From an uncultured Porphyromonadaceae bacterium (GTDB lineage Bacteria; Bacteroidota; Bacteroidia; Bacteroidales; Muribaculaceae), in the NCBI GenBank assembly GCA_900551515.1, contig URWH01000002.1, positions 1-25,554 on the forward strand: a stretch of DNA of 25,554 nt, written 5' to 3'. Below the pieces are notes generated by a model. That model had not been told where the DNA came from. It made no database searches and saw only the letters and a program-made list of their open reading frames with translations. The position numbers and the translations under genes were made by a program. Position 1 is the stretch's first letter; each line of letters starts with the position of its first letter. Shown here in pieces: positions 16,136-24,925 of this stretch.

Positions 16136-17794
16136 ATGAATGAAACCAATGCCGATGTAGATTTACTCATCGAAACCTCGTGGGAGGTGTGCAACAAAGT
16201 TGGCGGCATCTATACAGTGCTGTCTACCAAAGCAAAAAGTCTGCAAAAGTTATACAAGGATAAGGTCATTTTCATAGGTCCCGACGTTTGGTCAGCCGAA
16301 AATCCGTCGCCATTCTTCCTCGAGACAGCCTCAGTGCTCAAGTCATGGAAAGCGAGTGTGAAGTTTCCCGAGGGTGTTTCAGTTCGCACAGGCCGCTGGA
16401 ATGTTCCGGGCAAACCTATTGCCATTCTGGTGAAATTTGACGGGATGTATGCTTCAAAGAATGAATTCTACGGCTGCATGTGGGATCTCTATGGTGTGGA
16501 TTCGCTTCACGCCTATGGCGACTACGACGAAGCATGCGCATTCTCACATGCCTCCGGACTGGTGATCGAGAGTCTTTACCGCTTCCTCGGCCTCGAAGGA
16601 AAGCATGTCATAGCCCATTTTGATGAATGGACAACAGGCATGGGACTTCTCTACACCAAATGGAAGCTCCCCGAAGTGGCTACCGTGTTCACCACTCATG
16701 CCACATCGATAGGCCGAAGCATCTGCGGCAACGGCAAACCGCTCTATGACTATCTCCCAGGATATAACGGCGATCAGATGGCGCAGGAGCTCAACATGCA
16801 GTCAAAACATTCTCTTGAAAAGACGGCAGCGCTACAGGCCGATTGCTTCACCACGGTCAGCGACATCACTGCAAGAGAGTGCACGCAGCTGCTCGGACGC
16901 ACTCCCGATGTGGTGACCCCCAACGGTTTTGAGCCCAATTTCGTGCCGGCAAAAACAAAATTCAAAGCCTGCCGGCATGCCGCGCGTCTCACGCTTCTCG
17001 ACGTAGCTTCCTCACTCACCGGCATTCACTTCAACGACGATACATTTATAGTATGCACTTCAGGCCGGTGTGAATACCGCAACAAGGGCATCGATCTTTT
17101 CCTCGATGCTGTACGTCAGATCGACAGCTTTAACCCCTGCCGGAAAGTGCTCGCTTTTGTCATGGTGCCCGCATGGAGCGGCGATGCTCGCGACGACCTT
17201 AAGAATGCATTGGCCTCGCATCGCGTTGAGCGCCTCGACAATCCCGTCATAACCCACTCTCTCCACAATCCCGACACCGATCCGATAATCAACCGCATAC
17301 ACTCCATCGGATTCAGAAATGATGATGAAGGCAGCGCCACTGTAATATATGTGCCATGCTACCTCAACGGCGACGACGGCATATTTAATCTCTCCTACTA
17401 TCAGTTGCTTATCGGCATGGATGCTACCGTATTCCCGTCGTACTACGAGCCCTGGGGCTATACACCGCTTGAAAGTATAGCATTCGGCGTCCCGACGCTT
17501 ACCACATCGCTCAGCGGATTCGGACAGTGGATACTTCAGCATTTCGAGGACAGCTTCAGCGATTCGGGCGTTTCAGTAGCCGAGCGCAACGACGGCAACT
17601 ATCCGGCCGTTGTCGACAGCATTGCCCGCTCGCTTAAATTCCTCACATGCTGCGACGAACTCACCGCTAAGGAAATCAGCGCAAAAGCAATGGCCACTGC
17701 CTCCAAAGCCAACTGGAGCCTGTTTATCAGCCATTACCTTAAAGCCTACTCGATCGCTTTAGCCAACGAACAGAAACGCATTGCCAACAATTAA
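16136..17794 (+). CDS. Glycogen synthase, eukaryote-like GT3 family
   Basis: The 552-residue glycosyltransferase extends alpha-1,4-glucan from a nucleotide-sugar donor. The N-terminal ETSWEVCNKVGGIYTVLSTKA-type segment (donor-loop KVGG at 21-24) is characteristic of the GT3 family of fungal and animal glycogen synthases, not of the usual bacterial GT5 GlgA. The C-terminal YEPWGYTPLE carries the E-x7-E pair (Glu438, Glu446) conserved in retaining GT-B enzymes. HFDEWTTGMGLLY and FTTHATSIGR are also GT3-like. The protein is shorter than eukaryotic enzymes (about 640-740), lacking long regulatory tails. GT3 enzymes use UDP-glucose, which is likely here. It lies 44 bases upstream of the phosphorylase gene. 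Confidence 0.92.
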   Translation: MNETNADVDLLIETSWEVCNKVGGIYTVLSTKAKSLQKLYKDKVIFIGPDVWSAENPSPFFLETASVLKSWKASVKFPEGVSVRTGRWNVPGKPIAILVKFDGMYASKNEFYGCMWDLYGVDSLHAYGDYDEACAFSHASGLVIESLYRFLGLEGKHVIAHFDEWTTGMGLLYTKWKLPEVATVFTTHATSIGRSICGNGKPLYDYLPGYNGDQMAQELNMQSKHSLEKTAALQADCFTTVSDITARECTQLLGRTPDVVTPNGFEPNFVPAKTKFKACRHAARLTLLDVASSLTGIHFNDDTFIVCTSGRCEYRNKGIDLFLDAVRQIDSFNPCRKVLAFVMVPAWSGDARDDLKNALASHRVERLDNPVITHSLHNPDTDPIINRIHSIGFRNDDEGSATVIYVPCYLNGDDGIFNLSYYQLLIGMDATVFPSYYEPWGYTPLESIAFGVPTLTTSLSGFGQWILQHFEDSFSDSGVSVAERNDGNYPAVVDSIARSLKFLTCCDELTAKEISAKAMATASKANWSLFISHYLKAYSIALANEQKRIANN

Positions 17795-17838
17795 CAATTA
17801 TATATATATTGATCAGATAATCCAATAATAAAGAAGAT

Positions 17839-20394
17839 ATGAAAATTAAAGTTAGTCAGACGAATGCTCCTATCTTTCACGACACTACCGTGATTGCCGA
17901 GCTTCCCTTACGCTTGAAACCACTTGATGTGATTTCTCACAACCTCTGGTGGGTGTGGAACAGTGAGGCTAAAGCCCTTTTCCGCGACATCAATCCTGAC
18001 CTTTGGCGTTCAACCGGTGAAAACCCCGTCATGGTGCTCCAGCGCATAAGCTCCGAGCGTCTTGCCGAGATCATGAACGACGATGAGATGATGGGACGCA
18101 TCGACAAGGTGTATGCATCCTTTAAAGAATATATGAGCAAGCCGATGCGCAAGGATGTTCCTTCAGTATCGTATTTCTCTATGGAATATGGTCTCTGCAA
18201 CTGCCTGAAGATCTATTCGGGCGGCCTTGGCGTGCTTGCCGGCGACTATATCAAAGAGGCTTCCGACAGCTGCGTGGATATGACCGCCGTCGGCTTCCTT
18301 TATCGCTATGGCTACTTCACACAGTCGCTCTCCGTCGACGGTCAGCAGGTGGCCAATTACGAGCCCCAGAACTTCAACCAGCTCCCCATCGAGCAGGTCA
18401 ACGACTCGGAAGGCAACCCGATTATTCTTGAAGTGCCTTATCCCGGACGCATCATCTATTCACACGTATGGCGCGTGAATGTAGGCCGTATCAAACTCTA
18501 TCTGCTCGACACCGATTTCGACATGAACAGCGAGTTTGACCGTCAGATTACTCACAAACTCTATGGCGGCGACTGGGAAAACCGCCTGAAACAGGAATAC
18601 CTTCTTGGCATCGGCGGCGTGCTCATGCTTAAGAAACTTGGCGTTAACTCCACGCTCTATCACTGCAACGAAGGCCATGCCGCCCTTCTCAATCTGCAGC
18701 GTCTTGTCGATTATGTTCAGGGCAAAGGCCTCGACTTCCAGCAGGCTCTTGAGCTGGTTCGCGCTTCCTCACTTTACACCGTACACACTCCTGTTCCTGC
18801 CGGCCATGACTATTTCGACGAAGATCTCTTCGGGAAATATATGTATGAATTCCCTGAAAAACTGGGCATCAGCTGGGCCGACCTTATGAACATGGGCCGC
18901 GAGAATCCCGACACGAACGAACGCTTCTCCATGAGTGTTTTCGCTCTCAACACCTGTCAGGAAGCCAACGGCGTCAGCTGGCTTCACGGCGAAGTTTCAA
19001 AAAAAATGTTCGCCGGCATCTGGAAAGGCTATTCATGGGAAGAAAGCCACGTAGGCTACGTGACCAACGGTGTGCACATGCCCACATGGGCCGCCTCGGA
19101 ATGGAAAGAATTCTATGCCAAGAATCTTGGCGCTGAAATGTTTGATCACCAGAGCGATCCTGCCTATTGGGCAAACATCTTCAATGTCGACGACGAATCT
19201 ATCTGGAACATGCGTTTGAAGATGAAAAACAAATTCATCAACTTCATCAAACGCGACTTTAAAGAAAAATGGCTTGCAAATCAGGGCGATCCCTCAGCCG
19301 TGATGAAAATCATCGAGAAGATGAGCCCCAACGCTCTGATCATCGGCTTCGCCCGCCGATTCGCAACATATAAACGCGCACATCTGCTCTTTACCGATCT
19401 CGACCGTCTGGCCCGTATCGTCAACAACGAGCAGTTCCCCGTTCAGTTCGTGTTCTCCGGCAAGGCACACCCCGCCGACGGAGCCGGACAGGGTCTGATC
19501 AAGCGCATCATGGAGATCTCCCGCATGCCGCAATTCCTCGGCAAGATCATCTTCCTTGAGGACTACAACATGGTGGTTGCCAAACGCCTCGTTACCGGCG
19601 TCGACATCTGGCTTAACACTCCCACCCGTCCGCTCGAGGCTTCCGGAACATCGGGCGAAAAGGCCGAAATGAACGGCGTGCTCAACTTCTCCGTGCTCGA
19701 CGGCTGGTGGTACGAAGGCTATCGTTTTGACGAAAAAGCCGGCTGGGCTCTCACCGACAAACGCACCTACACCGATCAGGCTCAGCAGGATCGCCTCGAC
19801 GCCGCTACGATCTACTCGATGCTCGAAACCGAGATCATTCCGCTCTACTTCGCCAAGAATTCCAAAGGTTACTCGCCCGAATGGATCCAGTATATCAAGG
19901 GCTCGATCGGACATATCGCTCCTCATTTCACAATGAAGCGCATGATCGACGACTATATCAACCGCTTCTACGATCCCGAATCGAAACGCTTCCACGCTCT
20001 CGAAGCCAACAATTATGCTCTCGCTAAAGAGATCGTTGACTGGAAATACAAATTCGTCGATGCATGGGACGGCGTGAAAGTGCTTGATTTCAAGACAGAA
20101 GGCCCGAAGAGTTCGACAACCGGCAACACATTTACGGTTGAAGCTAAGGTCGACACCAACGGCCTCGGCCGCAGCGTCGGTCTTGAATATGTGTCATACC
20201 GCGTTGAAAACGGCGTAGAACATCTCTTTGAGGTGAAACCCTTCAAGGTTGTAGCTGACGACAACGGTGTCCTGACATATAAGCTCGACTACAAGATTTC
20301 TGATGCCGGTGTGTTCCGTTATGGATTCCGCCTCTATCCGGTAAATCCCAATCTGCCTCACCGTCAGGACTTCGCCTACGTGCGCTGGATCTGA
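17839..20394 (+). CDS. glgP: Alpha-glucan (glycogen) phosphorylase, GT35 family with N-terminal DUF3417
   Basis: The 851-residue enzyme releases glucose-1-phosphate from alpha-1,4-glucans using phosphate and PLP. The N-terminus ([16 protein letters not shown] and following, about residues 20-120) fits the DUF3417 domain of the TIGR02094-type alpha-glucan phosphorylases. The core shows [47 protein letters not shown] and [12 protein letters not shown]. The PLP lysine is probably Lys608 in [15 protein letters not shown] beta-rich C-terminal extension of about 100 residues ends the protein. Together with the adjacent synthase it gives storage and breakdown of glycogen. A strong terminator follows. 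Confidence 0.94.
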   Translation: MKIKVSQTNAPIFHDTTVIAELPLRLKPLDVISHNLWWVWNSEAKALFRDINPDLWRSTGENPVMVLQRISSERLAEIMNDDEMMGRIDKVYASFKEYMSKPMRKDVPSVSYFSMEYGLCNCLKIYSGGLGVLAGDYIKEASDSCVDMTAVGFLYRYGYFTQSLSVDGQQVANYEPQNFNQLPIEQVNDSEGNPIILEVPYPGRIIYSHVWRVNVGRIKLYLLDTDFDMNSEFDRQITHKLYGGDWENRLKQEYLLGIGGVLMLKKLGVNSTLYHCNEGHAALLNLQRLVDYVQGKGLDFQQALELVRASSLYTVHTPVPAGHDYFDEDLFGKYMYEFPEKLGISWADLMNMGRENPDTNERFSMSVFALNTCQEANGVSWLHGEVSKKMFAGIWKGYSWEESHVGYVTNGVHMPTWAASEWKEFYAKNLGAEMFDHQSDPAYWANIFNVDDESIWNMRLKMKNKFINFIKRDFKEKWLANQGDPSAVMKIIEKMSPNALIIGFARRFATYKRAHLLFTDLDRLARIVNNEQFPVQFVFSGKAHPADGAGQGLIKRIMEISRMPQFLGKIIFLEDYNMVVAKRLVTGVDIWLNTPTRPLEASGTSGEKAEMNGVLNFSVLDGWWYEGYRFDEKAGWALTDKRTYTDQAQQDRLDAATIYSMLETEIIPLYFAKNSKGYSPEWIQYIKGSIGHIAPHFTMKRMIDDYINRFYDPESKRFHALEANNYALAKEIVDWKYKFVDAWDGVKVLDFKTEGPKSSTTGNTFTVEAKVDTNGLGRSVGLEYVSYRVENGVEHLFEVKPFKVVADDNGVLTYKLDYKISDAGVFRYGFRLYPVNPNLPHRQDFAYVRWI

Positions 20395-20421
20395 TATCCC
20401 CTGACAGCAGCATAACCTCTA

Positions 20422-20458
20422 AGCTCCGGCATCCCCCCCCTCGATGCCGGAGCTTTTT
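20422..20458 (+). terminator. Terminator of the glycogen operon
   Basis: AGCTCCGGCATC (20422-20433) pairs perfectly with GATGCCGGAGCT (20443-20454) around a nine-base loop containing seven C residues, followed by a run of T (to 20458). It begins 28 bases after the phosphorylase stop. Confidence 0.93.
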
Positions 20459-20497
20459 GTCAGTTTGTAGGTTGCAACGGTTATTCATCCGGAAATT

Positions 20498-20529
20498 TTT
20501 AAAAAGGCGATTATTTTTCACTATCTTTG
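20498..20529 (+). promoter_or_regulatory. Promoter of the RNA methyltransferase-radA unit
   Basis: TTTA (20498-20501) and TATCTTTG (20522-20529) are 20 bases apart. The -7 box fully matches TAnnTTTG and lies 27 bases before the ATG. Confidence 0.65.
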
Positions 20530-20556
20530 TAAAGAAACAGATCCAACTATTAAGAC

Positions 20557-21333
20557 ATGATCATTGAGCTGACGAACAATCTGCGAAAACTCACGGCTTC
20601 TCTCGGCGAAGCAAAGCACCGGAAAGCATCAGGCCTTTTCAAAGCCGAGGGCACAAAATGTGTTCTTGATACAATCAGCCATTTCCGGTGCCGCTATCTT
20701 ATCGCCACCGACAAGTGGCTTGCGCTGCATGGCTCCGCTGTCACGGCGGAATCCGTCGTTAAAGCTACGGCACGTGACATGGAGCGGATGTCGTCGCTCT
20801 CCACGGCCCCTGATGTTATCGCCGTCTATGAGATACCGGTGCACACTCCTGATTTCGGCGCTTTTGCATCGCAGCTCTGTCTGGCTCTCGACTGCATTCA
20901 GGATCCCGGCAACCTAGGCACCATCATACGCACGGCCGATTGGTTCGGCGTGCGCAACATCATCTGCAGCCATACGACGGCCGATGTCTACAATCCTAAA
21001 GTTGTGCAGGCTACCATGGGCGCCATATCGCGTGTCGCCCTTCACTATTGCGACCTTGCCGAGACCCTGTCACTGTTCAAGACCGACAGCAATGTACGGC
21101 TTTTCGGCACATTTCTCGGAGGCGACAATATCTATCACACCCAGCTGCCCGCCAACGGCATTATCGTGATGGGCAATGAAGGCAAAGGGATATCCCCCGA
21201 AGTGGCCGGACTGATTGACGATCGGCTCCTTATACCATCCTATCCTTCAGGTCAGCCCACGTCAGAATCGCTCAACGTTGCAATAGCAACAGCTATAACG
21301 CTTTCAGAATTCCGCCGTAACCAAATCCTTTAA
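20557..21333 (+). CDS. SPOUT-class TrmH/SpoU family RNA methyltransferase
   Basis: The 258-residue protein is a probable S-adenosylmethionine-dependent 2'-O-methyltransferase of rRNA or tRNA. It shows the three SpoU motifs: QDPGNLGTIIRTADWFG (motif 1), VMGNEGKGISPEV (motif 2) and ESLNVAIATAI (motif 3), which form the knotted SAM site. The N-terminal part (about 1-100) resembles the SpoU substrate-binding domain, with KHRKASGLFKAEGTK. The exact RNA target cannot be told from sequence alone. It ends 14 bases before radA and is probably co-transcribed with it. Confidence 0.9.
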   Translation: MIIELTNNLRKLTASLGEAKHRKASGLFKAEGTKCVLDTISHFRCRYLIATDKWLALHGSAVTAESVVKATARDMERMSSLSTAPDVIAVYEIPVHTPDFGAFASQLCLALDCIQDPGNLGTIIRTADWFGVRNIICSHTTADVYNPKVVQATMGAISRVALHYCDLAETLSLFKTDSNVRLFGTFLGGDNIYHTQLPANGIIVMGNEGKGISPEVAGLIDDRLLIPSYPSGQPTSESLNVAIATAITLSEFRRNQIL

Positions 21334-21347
21334 CCATCCCCCCTAAT

Positions 21348-22712
21348 ATGACAAAAGTTAAATCAATGTGGTTTTGCACACAATGCGGCGCCGACTCGCC
21401 TAAATGGCAGGGCCGTTGCCCGGCATGTGGCGCATGGAACACCATGGTTGAAGAAAAGATAAGCGCCAAATCGTCGAAAAGCGTAACGCTCTCGGCAAAA
21501 ATCCGCACCCGCCCGCAGAAAATCTCCGAGATAGAAGTTGCCGACGAGCCCCGCATCAAGATGCCGAGCAAGGAGCTCAACCGAGTGCTTGGCGGCGGCT
21601 TGGTGGCCGGATCACTCGTGCTTATCGGCGGCGAGCCCGGCATCGGCAAGTCGACGCTCGTATTGCAGAACATCCTGTCCATCCGCTCCCGCAAGATCCT
21701 CTACATATCCGGCGAGGAGAGTGCCACTCAGCTGAAAATGCGTGCCGACCGCATCGGCCGCGTCTGCGACAACGTGCTTATTGCCTGTGAGACATCTCTC
21801 GAAAATATCATAAGCTGCATCGAGGAGACGGCTCCCGAACTGGTGGTTGTCGATTCCATCCAGACCATTGCTTCCGATGATATCGAGTCGTCGGCCGGCA
21901 GCGTCAGCCAGGTGCGCGAATGTTCGGCACGTCTGCTCAAATATGCCAAAGAAACGGGCGTGCCCGTGATCCTTATCGGTCACATCAACAAGGAAGGCAG
22001 CATCGCCGGCCCGAAAGTGCTCGAACATATTGTCGATGCCGTTCTGCAGTTTGAGGGCGACCGTCACTATATGTACCGCATTCTGCGTTCCATAAAAAAC
22101 CGCTTTGGAAGCACAAACGAGCTCGGTATATATGAAATGGGGCAGAAAGGGTTGCGCGAGGTGACTAATCCCTCGGAAATGCTGCTGACCCACAATGCCG
22201 AAGAGGAGCTCTCGGGCCGTGCCATCGGCATCACCCTTGAAGGCGTCAGACCATTCCTGATAGAAGCACAGGCTCTTGTCAGCACAGCCGCCTACGGGAC
22301 GCCGCAACGCACCGTCACCGGTTTCGATTCGAAACGCATGAACATGCTGCTGGCTGTACTTGAGAAACGTGTTGGCTTCAAGCTCGCACAGAAAGATGTG
22401 TTCCTCAACATCGCCGGCGGCCTGAAAGTCAACGACACAGCCCTCGATCTGCCTGTAATCTGCGCGATCCTCTCATCAAACGTCGACATGGCCATCCCGG
22501 CCGGCACATGCATGTGCGGCGAAGTCGGGCTCTCGGGCGAGATACGTCAGGTGACACGCATCGAGCCGCGGATCTCGGAGGCTGAAAAGCTCGGCATGAC
22601 ATCGATCATCATCCCTGCCAACAATCTGAAAGGCATCGACACCTCCGGCCGCACCATCAAAATCAACGAAGTCTCAAAAGTTGAGGAAGCCTTCCGCCTC
22701 CTCTTCGCCTGA
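21348..22712 (+). CDS. radA: DNA repair protein RadA
   Basis: The 454-residue ATPase assists RecA-dependent recombination by promoting branch migration. The N-terminal zinc finger is Cys10-x2-Cys13 and Cys24-x2-Cys27. Walker A is GGEPGIGKST (Lys101), Walker B-like VVVDSIQT follows, and the RadA signature KNRFG is in SIKNRFGSTNELG. The C-terminal third resembles the Lon protease-like domain (GGLKVNDTALDLPV, GEVGLSGEIRQV). All domains and the usual length are present. Confidence 0.97.
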   Translation: MTKVKSMWFCTQCGADSPKWQGRCPACGAWNTMVEEKISAKSSKSVTLSAKIRTRPQKISEIEVADEPRIKMPSKELNRVLGGGLVAGSLVLIGGEPGIGKSTLVLQNILSIRSRKILYISGEESATQLKMRADRIGRVCDNVLIACETSLENIISCIEETAPELVVVDSIQTIASDDIESSAGSVSQVRECSARLLKYAKETGVPVILIGHINKEGSIAGPKVLEHIVDAVLQFEGDRHYMYRILRSIKNRFGSTNELGIYEMGQKGLREVTNPSEMLLTHNAEEELSGRAIGITLEGVRPFLIEAQALVSTAAYGTPQRTVTGFDSKRMNMLLAVLEKRVGFKLAQKDVFLNIAGGLKVNDTALDLPVICAILSSNVDMAIPAGTCMCGEVGLSGEIRQVTRIEPRISEAEKLGMTSIIIPANNLKGIDTSGRTIKINEVSKVEEAFRLLFA

Positions 22713-22796
22713 GCTAAGTCAGAGCCACCCGTATTAATTAATGCGTCACCTTATCTCATTAAGGAGGTCGGGCGGTGGAAAAATTGAGGGAAAGGC

Positions 22797-22827
22797 TTCG
22801 ATGTTTAGAGTTAATTCAGTAGCTTTG
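22797..22827 (+). promoter_or_regulatory. Promoter of rlmD
   Basis: TAGCTTTG (22820-22827) matches TAnnTTTG; TTCG at 22797-22800 is a weak -33 box 19 bases upstream. The leader to the GTG start would be about 25 bases. Confidence 0.55.
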
Positions 22828-22858
22828 CAGCCGAAAATAACAATATAACTGATTTGCC

Positions 22859-24274
22859 GTGGCAAGGAAAAGAAAAGAGCTTCCTCTTCTGAAGGATGTT
22901 GAGATAACAGATGTGGCTGCCGAAGGGCAGAGTCTGGCGAGAGTCAATGAAATGGTGGTGTTTATCCCGTTTGGCGCTCCCGGCGACATAGCCGATGTGA
23001 AGATCGACCGCAAGAAACGCAATTATGCCGAAGGACACATCGAAGCCATCACCCGTCCGTCGGATCTGCGCTGCCAACCGCGCTGCGAGCATTTCACCGT
23101 GTGCGGCGGCTGCCGCTGGCAACACCTGCCTTACGATTTTCAGCTCAAATGCAAGCAGAAGCAGGTGACGGATGCGCTGCAGCGTATCGCCAAGGTCGAG
23201 CTTCCGGAGATATCCCCCATAAAAGGCTCGGCGAATATCTGGGAATACCGCAACAAGATGGAATACACTTTCTCAAACAAAAAGTGGCTGACATTCGACC
23301 AGTTGCGGTCGGGTGAGGAATTTCCCGACAGGGATGCCGCCGGTTTCCACATCCCCGGTGCGTTCGACAAGGTGCTCGACATCAGCAAATGCCATCTTCA
23401 GGATGATCTCGGCAACCGCATACGCCTGTTTATAAAGCAGTTCGGCAAAGAGCATGGCTATTCATTCTACGATCTCCGCAATCAGAACGGCTTCCTGCGC
23501 ACGCTCATGATACGCATCGCTTCAACCGGAGAGGTGATGGTGGTGATGGTGTTCGGCGAGGATGACGCCGTGAAAATTAATGAACTGCTCACCGCCGTCA
23601 AAGAGCGGTTTCCCGAAATCACATCGCTTCTGTATGTTGTCAATCAGAAAGTTAATGACACGATAGCCGATCAGGAAGTGAAAGTGTTTGCCGGACGGAG
23701 CTATATTATTGAAGAGATGGAGGGCCTGCGTTTCAGGGTAGGGGCAAAGTCATTTTATCAGACCAACTCGCGGCAAGCCTATGAACTCTACAAGGTGGCC
23801 CGCGAATTTGCCGAGCTCACCGGCGACGAACTGGTGTATGACCTGTATACCGGCACCGGCACAATAGCTAATTTCGTTGCTCGTCAGGCCCGTAAGGTGA
23901 TAGGCATTGAATATGTAGAGGATGCAATTGCCGATGCCCGAGTCAATTCCGAAGCCAACGGAATAGACAACACGCTCTTCTTCGCCGGCGATATGAAAGA
24001 TGTGCTCACCGACGGTTTTATCGAAAGCCATGGCCGCCCCGACGTTATGATTGTCGATCCGCCGCGCGCCGGTATGCATGCCGATGTGGTGAATGTCATT
24101 CTCAACGCATCGCCCCGCCGCATTGTGTATGTAAGCTGCAATCCGGCCACTCAGGCTCGCGATCTGGCTTTGCTCGATGCGCGTTATCGCGTCGATGCCG
24201 TACAGCCGGTCGACATGTTCCCTCACACGCAACATGTTGAAAACGTGGTGAAGCTGACGCTCCGCGACAAATAA
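22859..24274 (+). CDS. rlmD: 23S rRNA (uracil-5-)-methyltransferase, RlmD/RumA type
   Basis: The 471-residue enzyme makes 5-methyluridine in 23S rRNA with SAM. An N-terminal TRAM-like domain (about 10-65) is followed by the [4Fe-4S] cysteines Cys76, Cys82 and Cys85 in the spacing of E. coli RumA, with a fourth probably in DISKCHLQ. The methyltransferase core has YDLYTGTGTIANFVA, IVDPPRAGMH and the catalytic cysteine Cys427 in VSCNP. The start is GTG at 22859: its product begins MARKRKELPLL, matching the expected N-terminus, and it sits just below the promoter. The exact uridine target (for example U1939) is not proven; some Bacteroidetes relatives carry different numbering. Confidence 0.92.
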   Translation: MARKRKELPLLKDVEITDVAAEGQSLARVNEMVVFIPFGAPGDIADVKIDRKKRNYAEGHIEAITRPSDLRCQPRCEHFTVCGGCRWQHLPYDFQLKCKQKQVTDALQRIAKVELPEISPIKGSANIWEYRNKMEYTFSNKKWLTFDQLRSGEEFPDRDAAGFHIPGAFDKVLDISKCHLQDDLGNRIRLFIKQFGKEHGYSFYDLRNQNGFLRTLMIRIASTGEVMVVMVFGEDDAVKINELLTAVKERFPEITSLLYVVNQKVNDTIADQEVKVFAGRSYIIEEMEGLRFRVGAKSFYQTNSRQAYELYKVAREFAELTGDELVYDLYTGTGTIANFVARQARKVIGIEYVEDAIADARVNSEANGIDNTLFFAGDMKDVLTDGFIESHGRPDVMIVDPPRAGMHADVVNVILNASPRRIVYVSCNPATQARDLALLDARYRVDAVQPVDMFPHTQHVENVVKLTLRDK

Positions 24275-24303
24275 CCATACTGAGTACGCTAAAAATAGCC
24301 GAG

Positions 24304-24765
24304 TTATTCAAACGGAGGAAGATCCTCGGCAGTGGCAAGGCTTGAATTATAATAGCGGGGATCGTCGGTCACCTCGCGCCCGATGTAAGGCGGCAGCGTC
24401 ACCGGCTCATCGGGATTCGTCATCTCTATCTCAGCCATTATAAGGCCCTCATGCCTTCCGTGAAACACGTCGATTTCCCAACGGCCGTCGACATAGCGTG
24501 TCTTCGCGATCTCGCCCGTGCATTCACAGCGATCCATTATATCGGCGGCATCGGATTTCGGAATCTCATATTCCCATTCGTCACGCTCGGCGCCTTTGTT
24601 ACGGTTTTTCACCGTGATAAATGCCCGGTTTCCGGCCACACGCAGACGCACGGTAGCATCGGGGCTGTCGTTAAGATAGGCCTGCCTGATATCCTTGTGA
24701 GGCATGTTCAAGGGCAGGGCGCCGCGGTCGGTAACTAAAAATTTACGTTCGATCTCCTTTGCCAT
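24304..24765 (-). CDS. CYTH domain protein (triphosphate tunnel metalloenzyme)
   Basis: The 153-residue protein belongs to the CYTH/TTM superfamily, whose short bacterial members hydrolyse tripolyphosphate or other triphosphates in a beta-tunnel with divalent metal. The signature ExExK is EIERK (Glu4, Glu6, Lys8). Further charged strands are TVRLRV, AFITVKNR, EWEYEIP, WEIDVF and AEIEM, as in the family. The ATG at 24765 is chosen because it places EIERK at the N-terminus and lies below the -7 box. A longer in-frame TTG start at 24789 would begin inside the promoter. Substrate is not known. It converges with rlmD, 29 bases away. Confidence 0.88.
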   Translation of the reverse strand: MAKEIERKFLVTDRGALPLNMPHKDIRQAYLNDSPDATVRLRVAGNRAFITVKNRNKGAERDEWEYEIPKSDAADIMDRCECTGEIAKTRYVDGRWEIDVFHGRHEGLIMAEIEMTNPDEPVTLPPYIGREVTDDPRYYNSSLATAEDLPPFE

Positions 24766-24786
24766 CGTTTCATCAAATATTTCTTG

Positions 24787-24794
24787 CAAAATTA
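24787..24794 (-). promoter_or_regulatory. -7 box for the CYTH gene
   Basis: TAATTTTG on the minus strand matches TAnnTTTG and lies 22 bases before the chosen ATG. No clear -33 box is present. Confidence 0.5.
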
Positions 24795-24832
24795 GTCAAG
24801 ATGGCGGCTATATTACTCTATTTTGAAAAAAA

Positions 24833-24864
24833 ATTGAAAAATAGGGCAACAACAATTACCTTTG
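24833..24864 (+). promoter_or_regulatory. Promoter of the phoH-like gene
   Basis: ATTG (24833-24836) and TACCTTTG (24857-24864) are 20 bases apart, the same pattern as the glycogen synthase promoter. The leader is about 55 bases and contains a small GCCGG/CCGGC hairpin (24886-24904). Confidence 0.65.
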
Positions 24865-24925
24865 CACCATTATATATATGTGAAAGCCGGCTTTGGGTTC
24901 CGGCGCTTATCGCAAATTCATTACA

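Noticed and set aside
20434..20442. Seven-C run as a phase-variation tract
   Set aside because: It lies in the loop of a terminator between genes, so slippage would not change a reading frame.
22713..22796. Terminator between radA and rlmD
   Set aside because: Only a short CCTTA/TAAGG stem is present and no T-run follows it.
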